Assembly (NCBI RefSeq): GCF_008386575.1
Contig: NZ_VUOA01000033.1
Span: forward strand, 1 to 64,000
Direction of reading: 5' to 3'
Length of the DNA: 64,000 nt
From: Salinarimonas soli
Lineage (GTDB): Bacteria > Pseudomonadota > Alphaproteobacteria > Rhizobiales > Beijerinckiaceae
Within the stretch, counting starts at the first letter, position 1. Each line of letters starts with the position of its first letter. A program made the position numbers and the translations under genes. The notes beneath the pieces are model-generated. The model was not told the origin of the DNA, made no database searches, and saw only the letters and a program-made list of their open reading frames with translations. Shown piece after piece: positions 33,566 to 43,029 of the stretch.

Positions 33566-33653
33566 CGAGGCCCCGCACGGCTTTTGCAGGGCTGTTTAAG
33601 CCGTCGCGCGGGGCGACGCTACCCCGCGCGGCTCGGCCTCGTCCGAACGGTGG

Positions 33654-33941
33654 TCAGCGGTTCTGCTGCGTCGCGCCGGGCTTGTTGACGTCCTTCGTCT
33701 CGGTGGGCGCCGGATAGGCGGGGTTCGCCGAGGGGGTGCGGGACGAGGTGGATCCCGTGGCGCTCGGCGCGCCCACCGCGCTCTCGGAGGCGGCCTGGGT
33801 GGGGGTGCGGTTCTCGCCGCCGCCGATCCAGCTCATGAGGCCCGCTCCCGCGACGCCGAGCAGGATCAGGCTTCCCACGAGAACCCACAGCACTGGGCGG
33901 CCCGTTCGTCCCTGGCGGGCAGCATCGTCTTCGACAGCCAT
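33654..33941 (-). CDS. small single-pass membrane protein, hypothetical
   Basis: This is a 95-residue protein with a short charged N-terminus, one membrane helix (VLWVLVGSLILLGVAGAGLM, about residues 18-37) and a hydrophilic Ser/Thr/Ala/Pro-rich C-terminal tail. The tail probably faces the periplasm. The start ATG has GAGGT upstream. No known family. The 295-base stretch between it and the GH2 gene contains no other gene that I can see. Confidence 0.65.
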   Translation of the reverse strand: MAVEDDAARQGRTGRPVLWVLVGSLILLGVAGAGLMSWIGGGENRTPTQAASESAVGAPSATGSTSSRTPSANPAYPAPTETKDVNKPGATQQNR

Positions 33942-34236
33942 CGTGACCTCGCAATCGTGCGGCCCCGATGGCCGCGTCGCATGTCGGGGGGCAACGTGGC
34001 GGTCGCGACGGCGGTTCCGCCCCGCATTCGGCCGGATCCAAGTGGAGTCTCGTTCGTTGTCCGACACGGACCGCCATACCAGAGAGCCCGGACGCGAGGG
34101 GCGGGGCGAAGCGGGAGGATCGTCGGCAGGCGCGAGCCGGCCGGCGCGCCCGTGCCGGGAACATCATCGATCGTCCCATCAGCCTTGTTTCCGCCGTGTT
34201 GCGGGTCCTTTGGGTGGGCGAGCGCAAGGAGAGGTC

Positions 34237-36984
34237 ATGCTCGAGTCCCGCATCAGCCTGGACGGAACCTGGGAGTTCCTCCACGTCTCAGACGACCGGC
34301 TGTCAGGCCCCGCCGAGGTCCGCACCATCAAGGTGCCGAGCCCCTGGCAGGCCCAGTTCACCGACCTGCACATGCGGGCCGGCATAGGCATCTATCGCCG
34401 CGACGTCACCCTGCGGGAGAGCTGGCTGCGGGACCGCGTGTGGCTGCGATTCGGGGCCGTGTTCCACAACACGAAGCTGTGGGTGAACGGGGAGCTCATC
34501 GGCACCAACGAGGGCGGCTTCCTGCCCTTCTCCTTCGACGTGACCGACGCGCTGAAGCCCGGGCGCAACGAGATCAAGGTGCGGGTCGATTCGCCCACCG
34601 ACAACCCGAACGAGTTCCCCGACAGCCCCTTCGCCGAGATCCCCTTCGGCAAGCAGAGCTGGTACGGCCCCCTCTCGGGCATCTGGCAGTCCGTCCACCT
34701 GGAGCGGCGCATCGCCGACCACATGCGCCGCATCCGCCTCGTGCCCGACCGCGAGACGGGCGAGGTGAAGGTCGAGCTCCAGTTCATGACCGCGCTCGCC
34801 GCCGACGCCGAGTTCGCGCTGCGCGTCACCGACCCGAGCGGCGCCCCCGCGGTGACGGCCGAGGGCTCGGCCCGGGCCGGCGCCGAGACCCTGCCGCTCG
34901 CCTTCAAGGTCGCGGACGTGCGCTCCTGGTCGCCCGACACCCCCAACCTCTACCGGGCGCGCGTCGAGATGCGCCGGGGCGGCGAGGTGGTCGACACGAT
35001 CGAGGACGCGTTCGGCTTCCGCACCATCGAGACCCGCAACGGCCACTTCTACCTCAACGGCGAGCCGCTTTATCTCCGCTCGGCGCTGGACCAGGACTAT
35101 TACCCCGACACGATCTGCACCGTGCCGTCGGTGGACTTCCTGGAGGACCAGTTCCGCAAGGCCAAGGAGCTCGGCCTCAACTGCCTGCGCTGCCACATCA
35201 AGGCGGCCGACCCGCGCTATTACGAGGTCGCCGACCGGCTGGGCCTGCTCATCTGGACGGAGCTGCCCAACGGCGGCATGGTCACGGAGCGCTCGCGCAC
35301 CCGCAAGGAGCGCCTCCTCAAGGGCATCGTCGACCGCGACGGCAACCATCCCTCCATCATCATCTGGACGATCATCAACGAGAACTGGGGTGTCGACCTC
35401 GTCAACGATCCCGACCACCGCTCCTGGCTCAAGCAGACTTATCACTGGCTGAAGGGCTACGACCCGACGCGTCTCGTGGTCGACAACTCGCCGCTGGCGC
35501 CGAGCTTCCACGTCGAGACCGACATCGCGGACTATCACTACTACTCCGCGATCCCCGACCACCGCGACGAGTGGGACCAGTTCACCGACCAGCTCGCCGA
35601 CCGCGCCCCCTGGCTCTACACCCCCCACGGCGACGCCGTGATCCGCGGCGACGAGCCCCTGATGTGCTCGGAGTTCGGCAATTGGGGCCTGCCCTACCCC
35701 AAGGACCTGCGCGACCCGCAGGGCAAGGAGCCCTGGTGGTTCGAGACGGGCCACGACTGGGGCGAGGGCGTCATGTACGCCCACGGCGTCGAGAACCGCT
35801 TCACGGATTGGAACCTCGACCGGGTGTTCGGCGACCTGCGCCGCTTCGTCATGGCGGCGCAGTGGCAGCAGTTCCGCGCGCTGAAATACCAGATCGAAGC
35901 GATGCGGCGGAAGCCGAGCCTTGCCGGCTACGTGATCACGGAGCTGCACGACTGCCACTGGGAGTCGAACGGGCTCCTCGACATGCGCCGCAACCCGCGC
36001 GTCTTCCACGAGCTGTTCCACATCGTGAACGCCGACACGGTGATCGTGCCCAAGTGGGAGCGCCTGTCCTACTGGGCCGGCGAGACGATCCGCTTCGGCC
36101 TCGCGGTCGCCCACGGGGCGGGGCCGGCGCTGGACGGCGCGGTGCTCACCGCCCGCATCGGCGACAGCGCGAAGCGCTTCGACCTGCCGCGCATCGAGGC
36201 GCCGGCCGTGTTCGAGCTCGGGACGGTGGAGCTCGCGGCGCCCTCGATCGAGGAATCCTCGATGCGGCGCATCCATCTGGAGCTGCGCGCCGCGGACGGG
36301 CGCCTCATCGCCATGAACCACCTCGACCTCGCGGCCCATCCGGCGCGCGCCAAGCCCGAGGGCGGCGAGCGCCTGTGGTCGCCGGACCCCGAGCTCGTCG
36401 AGCGTTTCCGGGCGCTGGGCTACGAGACCGCGCCGCGGCTGGAGGAAGCCTCCCTCGTGGTGGCGCAAAAGCACGACGAGGCGCTGGCGACCTATGTGCG
36501 CAACGGCGGCCAGCTCCTGCTCATGGCCGAGGCCGACATGCCGCTCTACCCCTTCTTCCCGCATTGGCAGAACCTGAAGGTCGCCCACCGGGACGGAACC
36601 CTGTGGCGCGGCGACTGGGCCTCCTCCTTCGCGTGGCTGCGCCGCAGCGGCCCCTTCGCCGACATGCCCGGCGGGCCGCTCCTCGACGAGACCTTCGACC
36701 GGGTGATCCCCACCCACGTCATCGCGGGGGCGAACCTCCTCGACTTCCAGGCCCGCGTCCTCGCCGGCCTGGTGGTGGGCTGGATCCACAAGCCCGTGGC
36801 CTTAGGGATCGAGCGCACCTATGGCCGCGGCCGGTTCGTCGCCTCGACCTTCCGTCTCTTCCGCGACGCGCCCATGGCCGACCCCACCGCCACCCGTCTC
36901 TTCGACCACCTGGCGGCGCTCGCCACCCAGGCCCGCCAGCAACGCCTCGACGACGCCGTCGACGCCGCCGAACGGGCGGCGTGA
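34237..36984 (+). CDS. glycoside hydrolase family 2 protein
   Basis: This is a 915-residue GH2-type enzyme (beta-galactosidase, glucuronidase or mannosidase relatives). A jelly-roll sugar-binding domain (about 1-165, LDGTWEFLHVSD) and an Ig-like domain (to about 265) precede the TIM barrel. The acid/base is Glu382 in WTIINENWG and the nucleophile Glu479 in MCSEFGNWG. The C-terminal part (about 620-915) has beta-sandwich features and a Rossmann-like stretch, YVRNGGQLLLMAEADMPLY, resembling a glutamine-amidotransferase-like module of some GH2 enzymes. There is no signal peptide, so it is cytoplasmic. The start has AAGGAGAG upstream. Substrate unknown. Confidence 0.88.
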   Translation: MLESRISLDGTWEFLHVSDDRLSGPAEVRTIKVPSPWQAQFTDLHMRAGIGIYRRDVTLRESWLRDRVWLRFGAVFHNTKLWVNGELIGTNEGGFLPFSFDVTDALKPGRNEIKVRVDSPTDNPNEFPDSPFAEIPFGKQSWYGPLSGIWQSVHLERRIADHMRRIRLVPDRETGEVKVELQFMTALAADAEFALRVTDPSGAPAVTAEGSARAGAETLPLAFKVADVRSWSPDTPNLYRARVEMRRGGEVVDTIEDAFGFRTIETRNGHFYLNGEPLYLRSALDQDYYPDTICTVPSVDFLEDQFRKAKELGLNCLRCHIKAADPRYYEVADRLGLLIWTELPNGGMVTERSRTRKERLLKGIVDRDGNHPSIIIWTIINENWGVDLVNDPDHRSWLKQTYHWLKGYDPTRLVVDNSPLAPSFHVETDIADYHYYSAIPDHRDEWDQFTDQLADRAPWLYTPHGDAVIRGDEPLMCSEFGNWGLPYPKDLRDPQGKEPWWFETGHDWGEGVMYAHGVENRFTDWNLDRVFGDLRRFVMAAQWQQFRALKYQIEAMRRKPSLAGYVITELHDCHWESNGLLDMRRNPRVFHELFHIVNADTVIVPKWERLSYWAGETIRFGLAVAHGAGPALDGAVLTARIGDSAKRFDLPRIEAPAVFELGTVELAAPSIEESSMRRIHLELRAADGRLIAMNHLDLAAHPARAKPEGGERLWSPDPELVERFRALGYETAPRLEEASLVVAQKHDEALATYVRNGGQLLLMAEADMPLYPFFPHWQNLKVAHRDGTLWRGDWASSFAWLRRSGPFADMPGGPLLDETFDRVIPTHVIAGANLLDFQARVLAGLVVGWIHKPVALGIERTYGRGRFVASTFRLFRDAPMADPTATRLFDHLAALATQARQQRLDDAVDAAERAA

Positions 36985-36989
36985 GCGCG

Positions 36990-37188
36990 GCCCCCTCTCC
37001 CCACCGTGCGGGGAGAGGGCCGAGGCCCCCTTCATGGGGGGCTGGGGCGAGGGCGGCAGCGCGGGGGTGAGGGGGCGTATCCGGTCGAGCCTCATCCTGA
37101 CAGACCCCCTCGCCCTTCGGGCTTGCCGCACCTGCCCTTCCGCAGGTGCGGCCCTCTCCCCGCCCGCGGGGAGAGGGCTGGGCGTCCC
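36990..37188. repeat. Family D palindromic repeat, copy 2
   Basis: This is a roughly 200-bp element with ends CCCTCTCCCCACCGTGCGGG and CCCTCTCCCCGCCCGCGGGG and internal GGTGAGGGGGCG. It has the same organisation as the copy at 10147-10340. It follows the GH2 stop by 5 bases and fills most of the gap before the thiolase gene. Confidence 0.7.
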
Positions 37189-37276
37189 GCGCAACCCCGA
37201 TCCGCATCGCCCCGCCTTGCCCTGATCCCCGTTCCCTCCCATTGTGCGGGCAACCGACGCAACGGAGGACGCCGCC

Positions 37277-38443
37277 GTGACCGCCACCATCGTGGGCTGG
37301 GCCCATACCCCCTTCGGCAAGCTCGACACCGAGACCGTGGAGAGCCTCGTCGTGCGCGTGACGCAGGACGCCCTGGCCCATGCCGGGATCGAGGCCCGGG
37401 ACGTGGACGAGATCGTGCTCGGCCACTTCAACGCGGGCTTCAGCCCGCAGGACTTCACCGCCTCCCTGGTGCTCCAGGCGAGCGACGACCTGCGCTTCAA
37501 GCGGGCCTTGCGCGTCGAGAACGCCTGCGCCACCGGCTCGGCCGCCGTCCACCAGGCGATCACCTCCATCGAGGCCAAGCGCTCCAAGGTGGTGCTCGTG
37601 GTCGGCGTCGAGCAGATGACGCGCACGCCCGGCCCCGAGATCGGCAAGAACCTGCTCAAGGCCTCCTACCTGCCTGAGGACGGCGAGACGCCCGCGGGCT
37701 TCGCCGGCGTCTTCGGCCAGATCGCGGGCCGCTACTTCCAGCGCCACGGCGACCAGTCGGACGCGCTCGCCACCATCGCCGCCAAGAACCACAAGAACGG
37801 CGTCGACAACCCCTACGCCCAGATGCGCAAGGATCTCGGCTTCGAGTTCTGCCGCCAGGAATCGGAGAAGAACCCCTTCGTCGCCGGCCCCTTGAAGCGC
37901 ACCGACTGCTCGCTCGTCTCCGACGGGGCCGCGGCGATCGTGCTCACCGATGTGGAGACGGGCCTTGGCATGGAGCGGGCGGTGGCCTTCCGCTCCACCG
38001 CGCACGCCCAGGACTTCCTGCCGATGTCGAAGCGCGACATCATCGCCTTCGAGGGCTGCGCGGTCGCGTGGAAGCAGGCCCTGGAGCGCGCCGGCATCGC
38101 GCTCTCCGACCTCTCCTTCGTCGAGACCCACGACTGCTTCACCATCGCCGAGCTCATCGAGTACGAGGCCATGGGCCTCACGGCGCCGGGCCAGGGCGCC
38201 CGCGCGGCGCTGGAGGGCTGGACGCAGCGCGACGGCCGGCTTCCCGTGAACCCCTCGGGCGGCCTCAAGGCCAAGGGCCACCCGATCGGCGCCACGGGCG
38301 TCTCGATGCACGCGCTCTCGGCCATGCAGCTGTGCGAGGAGGCGGGCGGCATCCAGGTGAAGAACCCGAAGCTCGGCGGCATCTTCAACATGGGCGGCGC
38401 CGCGGTGGCGAACTACGTGAGCGTCCTCGAGCGGATCAAGTGA
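37277..38443 (+). CDS. thiolase family protein (acetyl-CoA acetyltransferase type)
   Basis: This is a 388-residue thiolase of the SCP2/acetyl-CoA-acetyltransferase-like subgroup. The acyl-accepting Cys is in VENACATGSAAVHQAI. A His is in FVETHDCFTIAE, and the C-terminal His is in AKGHPIGATGVS, followed by MGGAAVANYVSVLE. These thiolases cleave or form beta-ketoacyl-CoA; the chain specificity is not evident. The start is a GTG at 37277 with CGGAGGA at ideal spacing; an upstream ATG at 37244 lacks one. It stands alone between repeat elements. Confidence 0.88.
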   Translation: MTATIVGWAHTPFGKLDTETVESLVVRVTQDALAHAGIEARDVDEIVLGHFNAGFSPQDFTASLVLQASDDLRFKRALRVENACATGSAAVHQAITSIEAKRSKVVLVVGVEQMTRTPGPEIGKNLLKASYLPEDGETPAGFAGVFGQIAGRYFQRHGDQSDALATIAAKNHKNGVDNPYAQMRKDLGFEFCRQESEKNPFVAGPLKRTDCSLVSDGAAAIVLTDVETGLGMERAVAFRSTAHAQDFLPMSKRDIIAFEGCAVAWKQALERAGIALSDLSFVETHDCFTIAELIEYEAMGLTAPGQGARAALEGWTQRDGRLPVNPSGGLKAKGHPIGATGVSMHALSAMQLCEEAGGIQVKNPKLGGIFNMGGAAVANYVSVLERIK

Positions 38444-38449
38444 CGTTGC

Positions 38450-38713
38450 CCCCCTCTCCCGGATGGGAGAGGGATGCACGGAGTGCCAGGGGGTGAGGGT
38501 GGGCGGCCGATCGCGTCGCGCCACCCAACCGCCCCACCCCCGTCATCCCCGGGCTTGACCCGGGGACCCAGGCTCACGCGTCGGCTGTTTGGCCGGCCTC
38601 ACCCTGAGCCCGTCGAAGGACAAGCCGGGCCATGACAGGCGGAGGGGGCCAGCGAACCTCACGACCTGGCCACCCTCACCCCCGACCCCTCTCCCCTCCG
38701 GGAGAGGGGGGAG
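38450..38713. repeat. Composite repeat: family C arms around another repeat (family E)
   Basis: The outer arms are CCCTCTCCC, a short loop, GGGAGAGGG and GGGGGTGAGGG at the left, with the inverse CCCTCACCCCC and CCCCTCTCCCC at the right. Inside (38542-38635) is a different element: GTCATCCCCGGGCTTGACCC at one end and GGGCCATGAC at the other. The right arm supplies GGGAGAGGGG just before the TTG start of the MFS gene. Confidence 0.65.
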
Positions 38714-38722
38714 CCCCCGCCC

Positions 38723-39940
38723 TTGCGCGCCTTCCTCATCCTCCTCGCCGCCTACACCCTCTCCCAGTTCTACCGGGCGTTCCTCGCCATCGTGGCGGTG
38801 GACCTCAACCGGGACATCGGCCTGTCGCCCGCCGATCTGGGGCAGGTGTCGGCGGCGTGGTTCGCCGCGTTCGCGCTGGGGCAGTTCCCGGTGGGCTGGG
38901 CCCTCGACCGGTTCGGGCCCAGGCGCACGGTGTCGGTGTTCATGATCGCGGCCGTGGCGGGAGCGGCGTGGCTCTCGGCCGCCTCGTCCAAGGCCGAGTG
39001 CCTCGCCGCCATGAGCCTCATCGGCCTGGGCTGCGCCCCCGTCCTCATGGGGAGCCTCTACCTGTTCGGCCGGATCTACCCGCCCGAGCGCTTCGCCATG
39101 CTCTCCTCCCTCGTGATCGGGCTCGGCAATGCCGGCAACCTGCTCGGCGCGACGCCGCTCGCGCTCGCCGCCGAGGCCTTCGGCTGGCGCGCCGCGCTCG
39201 CCGGCATGGCGGGCATCACGGCCGCGAGCGCGCTCCTCGTCGCATTGGCCCTGCGCGATCCCGAGCGGCTGGAGGGCGGGCAGGGCGGCACGCTGCTCGG
39301 CGGCCTCAGGGAGATCGCCGGCATGCGGGCGCTCTGGCTCATCGTGCCGGTGACGCTCGTGAGCTACGCCGTCGTGGTGGCGACCCGCAGCCTGTGGATC
39401 GCGCCCTTCCTGTCCCAGGTCCACGGCTTCGACGCCCTCGCGCGGGGCAACGCCGCCTTCGCCATGGCGGTGGCGATGTCGGCGGGCGCGCTGGCCTACG
39501 GGCCGATCGAGCGGCTGGTGGGCGACCCCAAGCGCACGGCGCTCGCGGGGTCCGCCGCCACGGGCGCGCTCTTCCTGGCGCTGGGCTCCACCGGCCACAC
39601 CAGCGGCGCCACGGCCGTCGCCCTGCTCGCGGCCCTCGGCATGACGGGGATGACCTACGGCATCATCATGGCCCATGCCCGCCGCTTCTTCCCCGCCCGG
39701 CTCCTCGGCCGGGGCGTGACGGCCATGAACTTCGTGTTCATGGGCGGCGCGGGGCTCGTCCAGATCCTGTCGGGCGCCTTCGTCGCGCGCTCGCAGGCCG
39801 CGGGCCTGCCCCCCGCCGACACCTTCGCGACCCTCCACCTCGCCTTCGGGGCGGCGCTGCTGGCCGCGACGGCGCTCTACCTCCTGGCGCCCGCGAAACC
39901 CGCCGCCGGGCGCATGGCGGCCCAGGCCGCGGGGGAGTAG
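38723..39940 (+). CDS. MFS transporter
   Basis: This is a 405-residue major facilitator superfamily protein with about 12 helices. The motif-A-like loop GWALDRFGPRRTVSVFM follows helix 2 and a GLGNAGNLLGATPLALAA stretch lies mid-chain. It may be a cyanate, nitrate or organic-anion-type porter; substrate unknown. The start is a TTG at 38723. The only ribosome-binding-like purine run upstream is the end of the composite repeat. The next Met is well inside helix 2, so TTG is the best start. Confidence 0.85.
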   Translation: MRAFLILLAAYTLSQFYRAFLAIVAVDLNRDIGLSPADLGQVSAAWFAAFALGQFPVGWALDRFGPRRTVSVFMIAAVAGAAWLSAASSKAECLAAMSLIGLGCAPVLMGSLYLFGRIYPPERFAMLSSLVIGLGNAGNLLGATPLALAAEAFGWRAALAGMAGITAASALLVALALRDPERLEGGQGGTLLGGLREIAGMRALWLIVPVTLVSYAVVVATRSLWIAPFLSQVHGFDALARGNAAFAMAVAMSAGALAYGPIERLVGDPKRTALAGSAATGALFLALGSTGHTSGATAVALLAALGMTGMTYGIIMAHARRFFPARLLGRGVTAMNFVFMGGAGLVQILSGAFVARSQAAGLPPADTFATLHLAFGAALLAATALYLLAPAKPAAGRMAAQAAGE

Positions 39941-39967
39941 GATCGCCTCACTCCCGAGGGCCGATCC

Positions 39968-41620
39968 ATGCCTCCCCGCTTCCTCCTCGCCGCCGCCATC
40001 GCGCTCGTTGCCGCCCCGACGATGGCCCAGACCGGCCCGGCGCGCGGGCGCGAGTACCGGCAGGCGCCCGCCGTGCTGGAGCGCTACGGCGACGTGCCGA
40101 TCGCGCTCACCGCGCCCGCCCTCGCGCCCGGCCGCGCCGCGCTCACGGCGCAGGACGAGATGCTCGCCTTCCTGCGCGCCCTCAAGGAGCGCCACCCCGA
40201 GGTGACCTTGAGCTCCCTCGGCCGCTCCATCGAGGGGCGGGACATCCCCTTCCTCGTGTTCACGGCGGAGGGCGCGGCCGATGCCGCGGGCGTGCGGGCG
40301 CTCCCGCGCCCGATCGTCTGGCTCATCGGGCAGCAGCACGGCAACGAGCCGGCGGGGGGCGAGGCCATGCTCGCCGTCGCCCATGCGCTCGCAGGGGGCG
40401 AGCTGAAGCCGCTTCTCGACCGGGTGAGCGTGGTGGTGGTGCCCCGCGCCAACCCGGACGGCGCGGCGGCCGACATGCGGGTCGCGGCCAACGGGCTCGA
40501 CCCGAACCGCGACCATCTACTCCTGACTCTGCCCGAGATCCGCGCCATCCACGCCCGCATGGTCGACCTGCCGCCCGACGTCGTGGTGGACCACCACGAG
40601 TTCCAGGTGGCCGGCACGTGGCTTGCCCGCTTCGGCGGCCTGCAGAAGAGCGACGCCATGCTCCTCTCCGCCACCCATCCCCAGACCCCGGCGGCCCTGA
40701 GCCGGCTTGCGGGCGAGGTCTTCCTGCCCGCCATCGCGGCGGGCCTGCGCGAGCGGGGCCTCACCTCCTTCGTCTATCACACGGCGACGGGGCGCGCGGA
40801 CCGGCGGACCGTCTCGCTCGGCGGCAACGCGCCGGGGATCTCGCGCAACAATTTCGGGCTTGCGGGCGCCCTCTCCTTCCTCGTCGAGACCCGCGGCATC
40901 GGGATCGGGATGGAGGGCTACCAGCGCCGCGTCGCGACGCATTACCTTGCGGCCAAGGCCGTGCTGGAGCGCGCCGCCGCGGACCCGGCGGGGATCCGCG
41001 CCGCCACGGCCGCCGCCCGCGCGGGGCTCGCCGCCGATCCCGGCCCCCTCGTCGTCGCCTATTCGATCGCCACCGTCCCTGAGACGATCCCCCTCGTCGA
41101 TCCCGTCACGGGCGCCGACAAGCCCGTCCCTGTCGACCTCCAGGATTCGCGCCGCACCACCGTGACGGCGACGCGCCCCCGCCCGGCGGGCTATCTCCTG
41201 GAGCCCGCCGCCGCGCCCGCGATCCAGGCGTTGCGCCTGCGCGGCGCCGTGCTCTGCCGGCTTGGCGAGGGCGGCCCCGTGCCGGTGGAAGCGTTCCGGG
41301 TGGCCGCCAAGGCGGGCCCGGTGAACCGGGAGAGCATCAATCCCGATGGCGCGGTCGCGATCGCCGTCGAGCCGCGCGGCCTCGCTCCCTCCCCGGACGC
41401 GCTCTTCGTGCCCATGGCCCAGCCGCTCTCCGCGGTGATCGCGGCGGCTTTGGAGCCCGACAGCCCCGGGAGCCATGTGGGCGTGGGGCTCGTGCCCGTC
41501 TCCGAGGCCGGCGAGCCGCCCGTCTACCGGGTGCCGGCGCGCCCGCCGCTCGCACCCGGCGGTCCCTCCGGCTGCGACAACGAGGACCAGGCGCGAACGA
41601 AGCCCTCTCTCGGCCGTTGA
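39968..41620 (+). CDS. M14 family zinc carboxypeptidase, secreted
   Basis: This is a 550-residue M14-type metallopeptidase. A signal peptide (MPPRFLLAAAIALVAAPTMA) directs it to the periplasm. The zinc site is visible as His and Glu in GQQHGNEPAGG and His in VVDHHEFQ, and the catalytic Glu is probably in VETRGIGIG. DPNRDHLLLTLPE is the family Arg/Asn block. The C-terminal 170 residues form a beta-rich extension. It starts 27 bases after the MFS stop, so the two genes may form an operon for uptake of cleaved products (inference). Confidence 0.87.
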   Translation: MPPRFLLAAAIALVAAPTMAQTGPARGREYRQAPAVLERYGDVPIALTAPALAPGRAALTAQDEMLAFLRALKERHPEVTLSSLGRSIEGRDIPFLVFTAEGAADAAGVRALPRPIVWLIGQQHGNEPAGGEAMLAVAHALAGGELKPLLDRVSVVVVPRANPDGAAADMRVAANGLDPNRDHLLLTLPEIRAIHARMVDLPPDVVVDHHEFQVAGTWLARFGGLQKSDAMLLSATHPQTPAALSRLAGEVFLPAIAAGLRERGLTSFVYHTATGRADRRTVSLGGNAPGISRNNFGLAGALSFLVETRGIGIGMEGYQRRVATHYLAAKAVLERAAADPAGIRAATAAARAGLAADPGPLVVAYSIATVPETIPLVDPVTGADKPVPVDLQDSRRTTVTATRPRPAGYLLEPAAAPAIQALRLRGAVLCRLGEGGPVPVEAFRVAAKAGPVNRESINPDGAVAIAVEPRGLAPSPDALFVPMAQPLSAVIAAALEPDSPGSHVGVGLVPVSEAGEPPVYRVPARPPLAPGGPSGCDNEDQARTKPSLGR

Positions 41621-41660
41621 CGACGTGACCGATTCAGTCCCGATCCGAGGAGAACCGCCG

Positions 41661-42689
41661 ATGCGCGTCGCGCTGACGCTCACGTCCGCCCTGGCCCTGA
41701 TGGCCCTTACCGCTTGCGGCGGCGAGGAGCAGAACGCCCAGACCACCGCGTCGTCGTCCACCGGCACGGCGCAATCCGCGACGAACGCGCCCGGCAAGCC
41801 CGCGAGCGGCGAGCTCGCCGGGATGCCGAGCGCCGCCTCGCCTGGGAGCTCGCCCCCTGCCCTCAACAGCCCCGGCTCGAGCACCCATGCCTCGGGCACC
41901 TCGGCGCCCGACGCGGCGGGCTCGCGCTCGGCCAATTCGGCGCTGAACGGCAGCCCGACGGTGGGCACCGCGCCGAGCGCGTCGCCTCCGGCGACCGCCT
42001 CGTCCGGCGCCTCCTCCGGGAGCGTCACCCAGCCGAGCACCACGGCCGCCGCCGCTCCCTTGAGCGGCGCCACCACCGACGCCGGCGCGCCGAACGCGCC
42101 CCCCGCCCGGGCCGCCGGTGAGACCTCCGCCGCCACGAACCCGCAGACGGCCGGCGCGCCGGGCATGTCGCCCAACGCGCCCTTCTCCGGCTCCGTCGAC
42201 CAGGGCCGCGCCTCGGCGCCCTCGGCCCCCGCCCGCTCGGCCGCCGACACCACCGCCGACACGTTCCCCACGGCCGCGGCGCCCGCAGCCGATCCCGGCG
42301 CGACGGGCACCACGGGCGGCAGCCGCTCGGCTCCGGGCTCCGCCGGCGCCCGCCCCGGCGCCCTGCCGGACGCCTCCAGCACCGCCCGCGCGCCCGACCC
42401 GGCCGGGGGCCTGCCCCCGGGCAGCTACAAGGCCGAGGCCGTCTCGCTCCGGCTTCAGGAGGGCGGCACCTTCGAGCTCAGCAACAACGGCGACGGCCGC
42501 AAGGTCACGGGCCGCTACGAGGTCAAGGACGGCCTGCTGACCCTGTCCGACGGGCAGGGCGACGTTCAGGGCGCCACCTTCCCGATCCGCTGCCGCATCG
42601 ACCATTCGGGCCGCGTGATCCGCCTGCTCAACGCCGACGACGGCGCCTGCCGCCAGCTCCACGGCCTGCAGTTGCGCGGCGACGCCTGA
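41661..42689 (+). CDS. lipoprotein with low-complexity linker, hypothetical
   Basis: This is a 342-residue predicted lipoprotein: signal sequence ending LMALTACGG with lipobox Cys19. A very long Ser/Ala/Pro/Gly/Thr-rich region (about 22-252) follows and looks unstructured. The last 90 residues look folded, with GSYKAEAVSLRLQEGGTFEL, RYEVKDGLLTLSDGQGDV and two cysteines (PIRCRIDHSG, DGACRQLHG). This suggests a small beta domain tethered far from the membrane. Start ATG preceded by GAGGAG. It converges on the azlD gene with 7 bases between stops. Function unknown. Confidence 0.75.
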   Translation: MRVALTLTSALALMALTACGGEEQNAQTTASSSTGTAQSATNAPGKPASGELAGMPSAASPGSSPPALNSPGSSTHASGTSAPDAAGSRSANSALNGSPTVGTAPSASPPATASSGASSGSVTQPSTTAAAAPLSGATTDAGAPNAPPARAAGETSAATNPQTAGAPGMSPNAPFSGSVDQGRASAPSAPARSAADTTADTFPTAAAPAADPGATGTTGGSRSAPGSAGARPGALPDASSTARAPDPAGGLPPGSYKAEAVSLRLQEGGTFELSNNGDGRKVTGRYEVKDGLLTLSDGQGDVQGATFPIRCRIDHSGRVIRLLNADDGACRQLHGLQLRGDA

Positions 42690-42696
42690 CACCCGC

Positions 42697-43029
42697 TCAA
42701 CGAAGCCAGGCGATGCCCACGAGCACCGCCTGGCCCGCCACGAGCCCCGCGATCACCGAGCGCCGGGCCGCGAAATAGCCGCCGAGCCCGACGGCGAGCG
42801 CCGCGAGACGCCCGGCGAGCGGCACGTCGGCCAGCGCGCCGCCGGCCCCGAGCACGAGCTTCGCCACCACGGCCGCAAGCAGCGCGCTCGCCACCGCCCG
42901 CACCCAGAACAGGATCTCCGAATCGTCCGCGAGCCCCCGCGACAGGGTGACGGCGAGGAGCCGCCACAATTCGGTCGGCAGGAACCCGCAGGCGATCACC
43001 ACGAGATAGGGCCAGAGCGCCTCGCTCAT
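42697..43029 (-). CDS. azlD: AzlD domain protein (branched-chain amino acid exporter small subunit)
   Basis: This is a 110-residue membrane protein with four helices of the AzlD family, the small subunit of the AzlCD exporter. It begins MSEALWPYLVVIACGFLPTE and ends with VIAGLVAGQAVLVGIAWLR. Its start overlaps the azlC stop (ATGA), showing coupled translation of both subunits. Confidence 0.87.
   Translation of the reverse strand: MSEALWPYLVVIACGFLPTELWRLLAVTLSRGLADDSEILFWVRAVASALLAAVVAKLVLGAGGALADVPLAGRLAALAVGLGGYFAARRSVIAGLVAGQAVLVGIAWLR

Noticed and set aside
34303-36789. Open frame of over 800 codons antisense to the GH2 gene
   Set aside because: The GH2 strand has clear catalytic motifs and a good ribosome-binding site; the antisense frame has neither.
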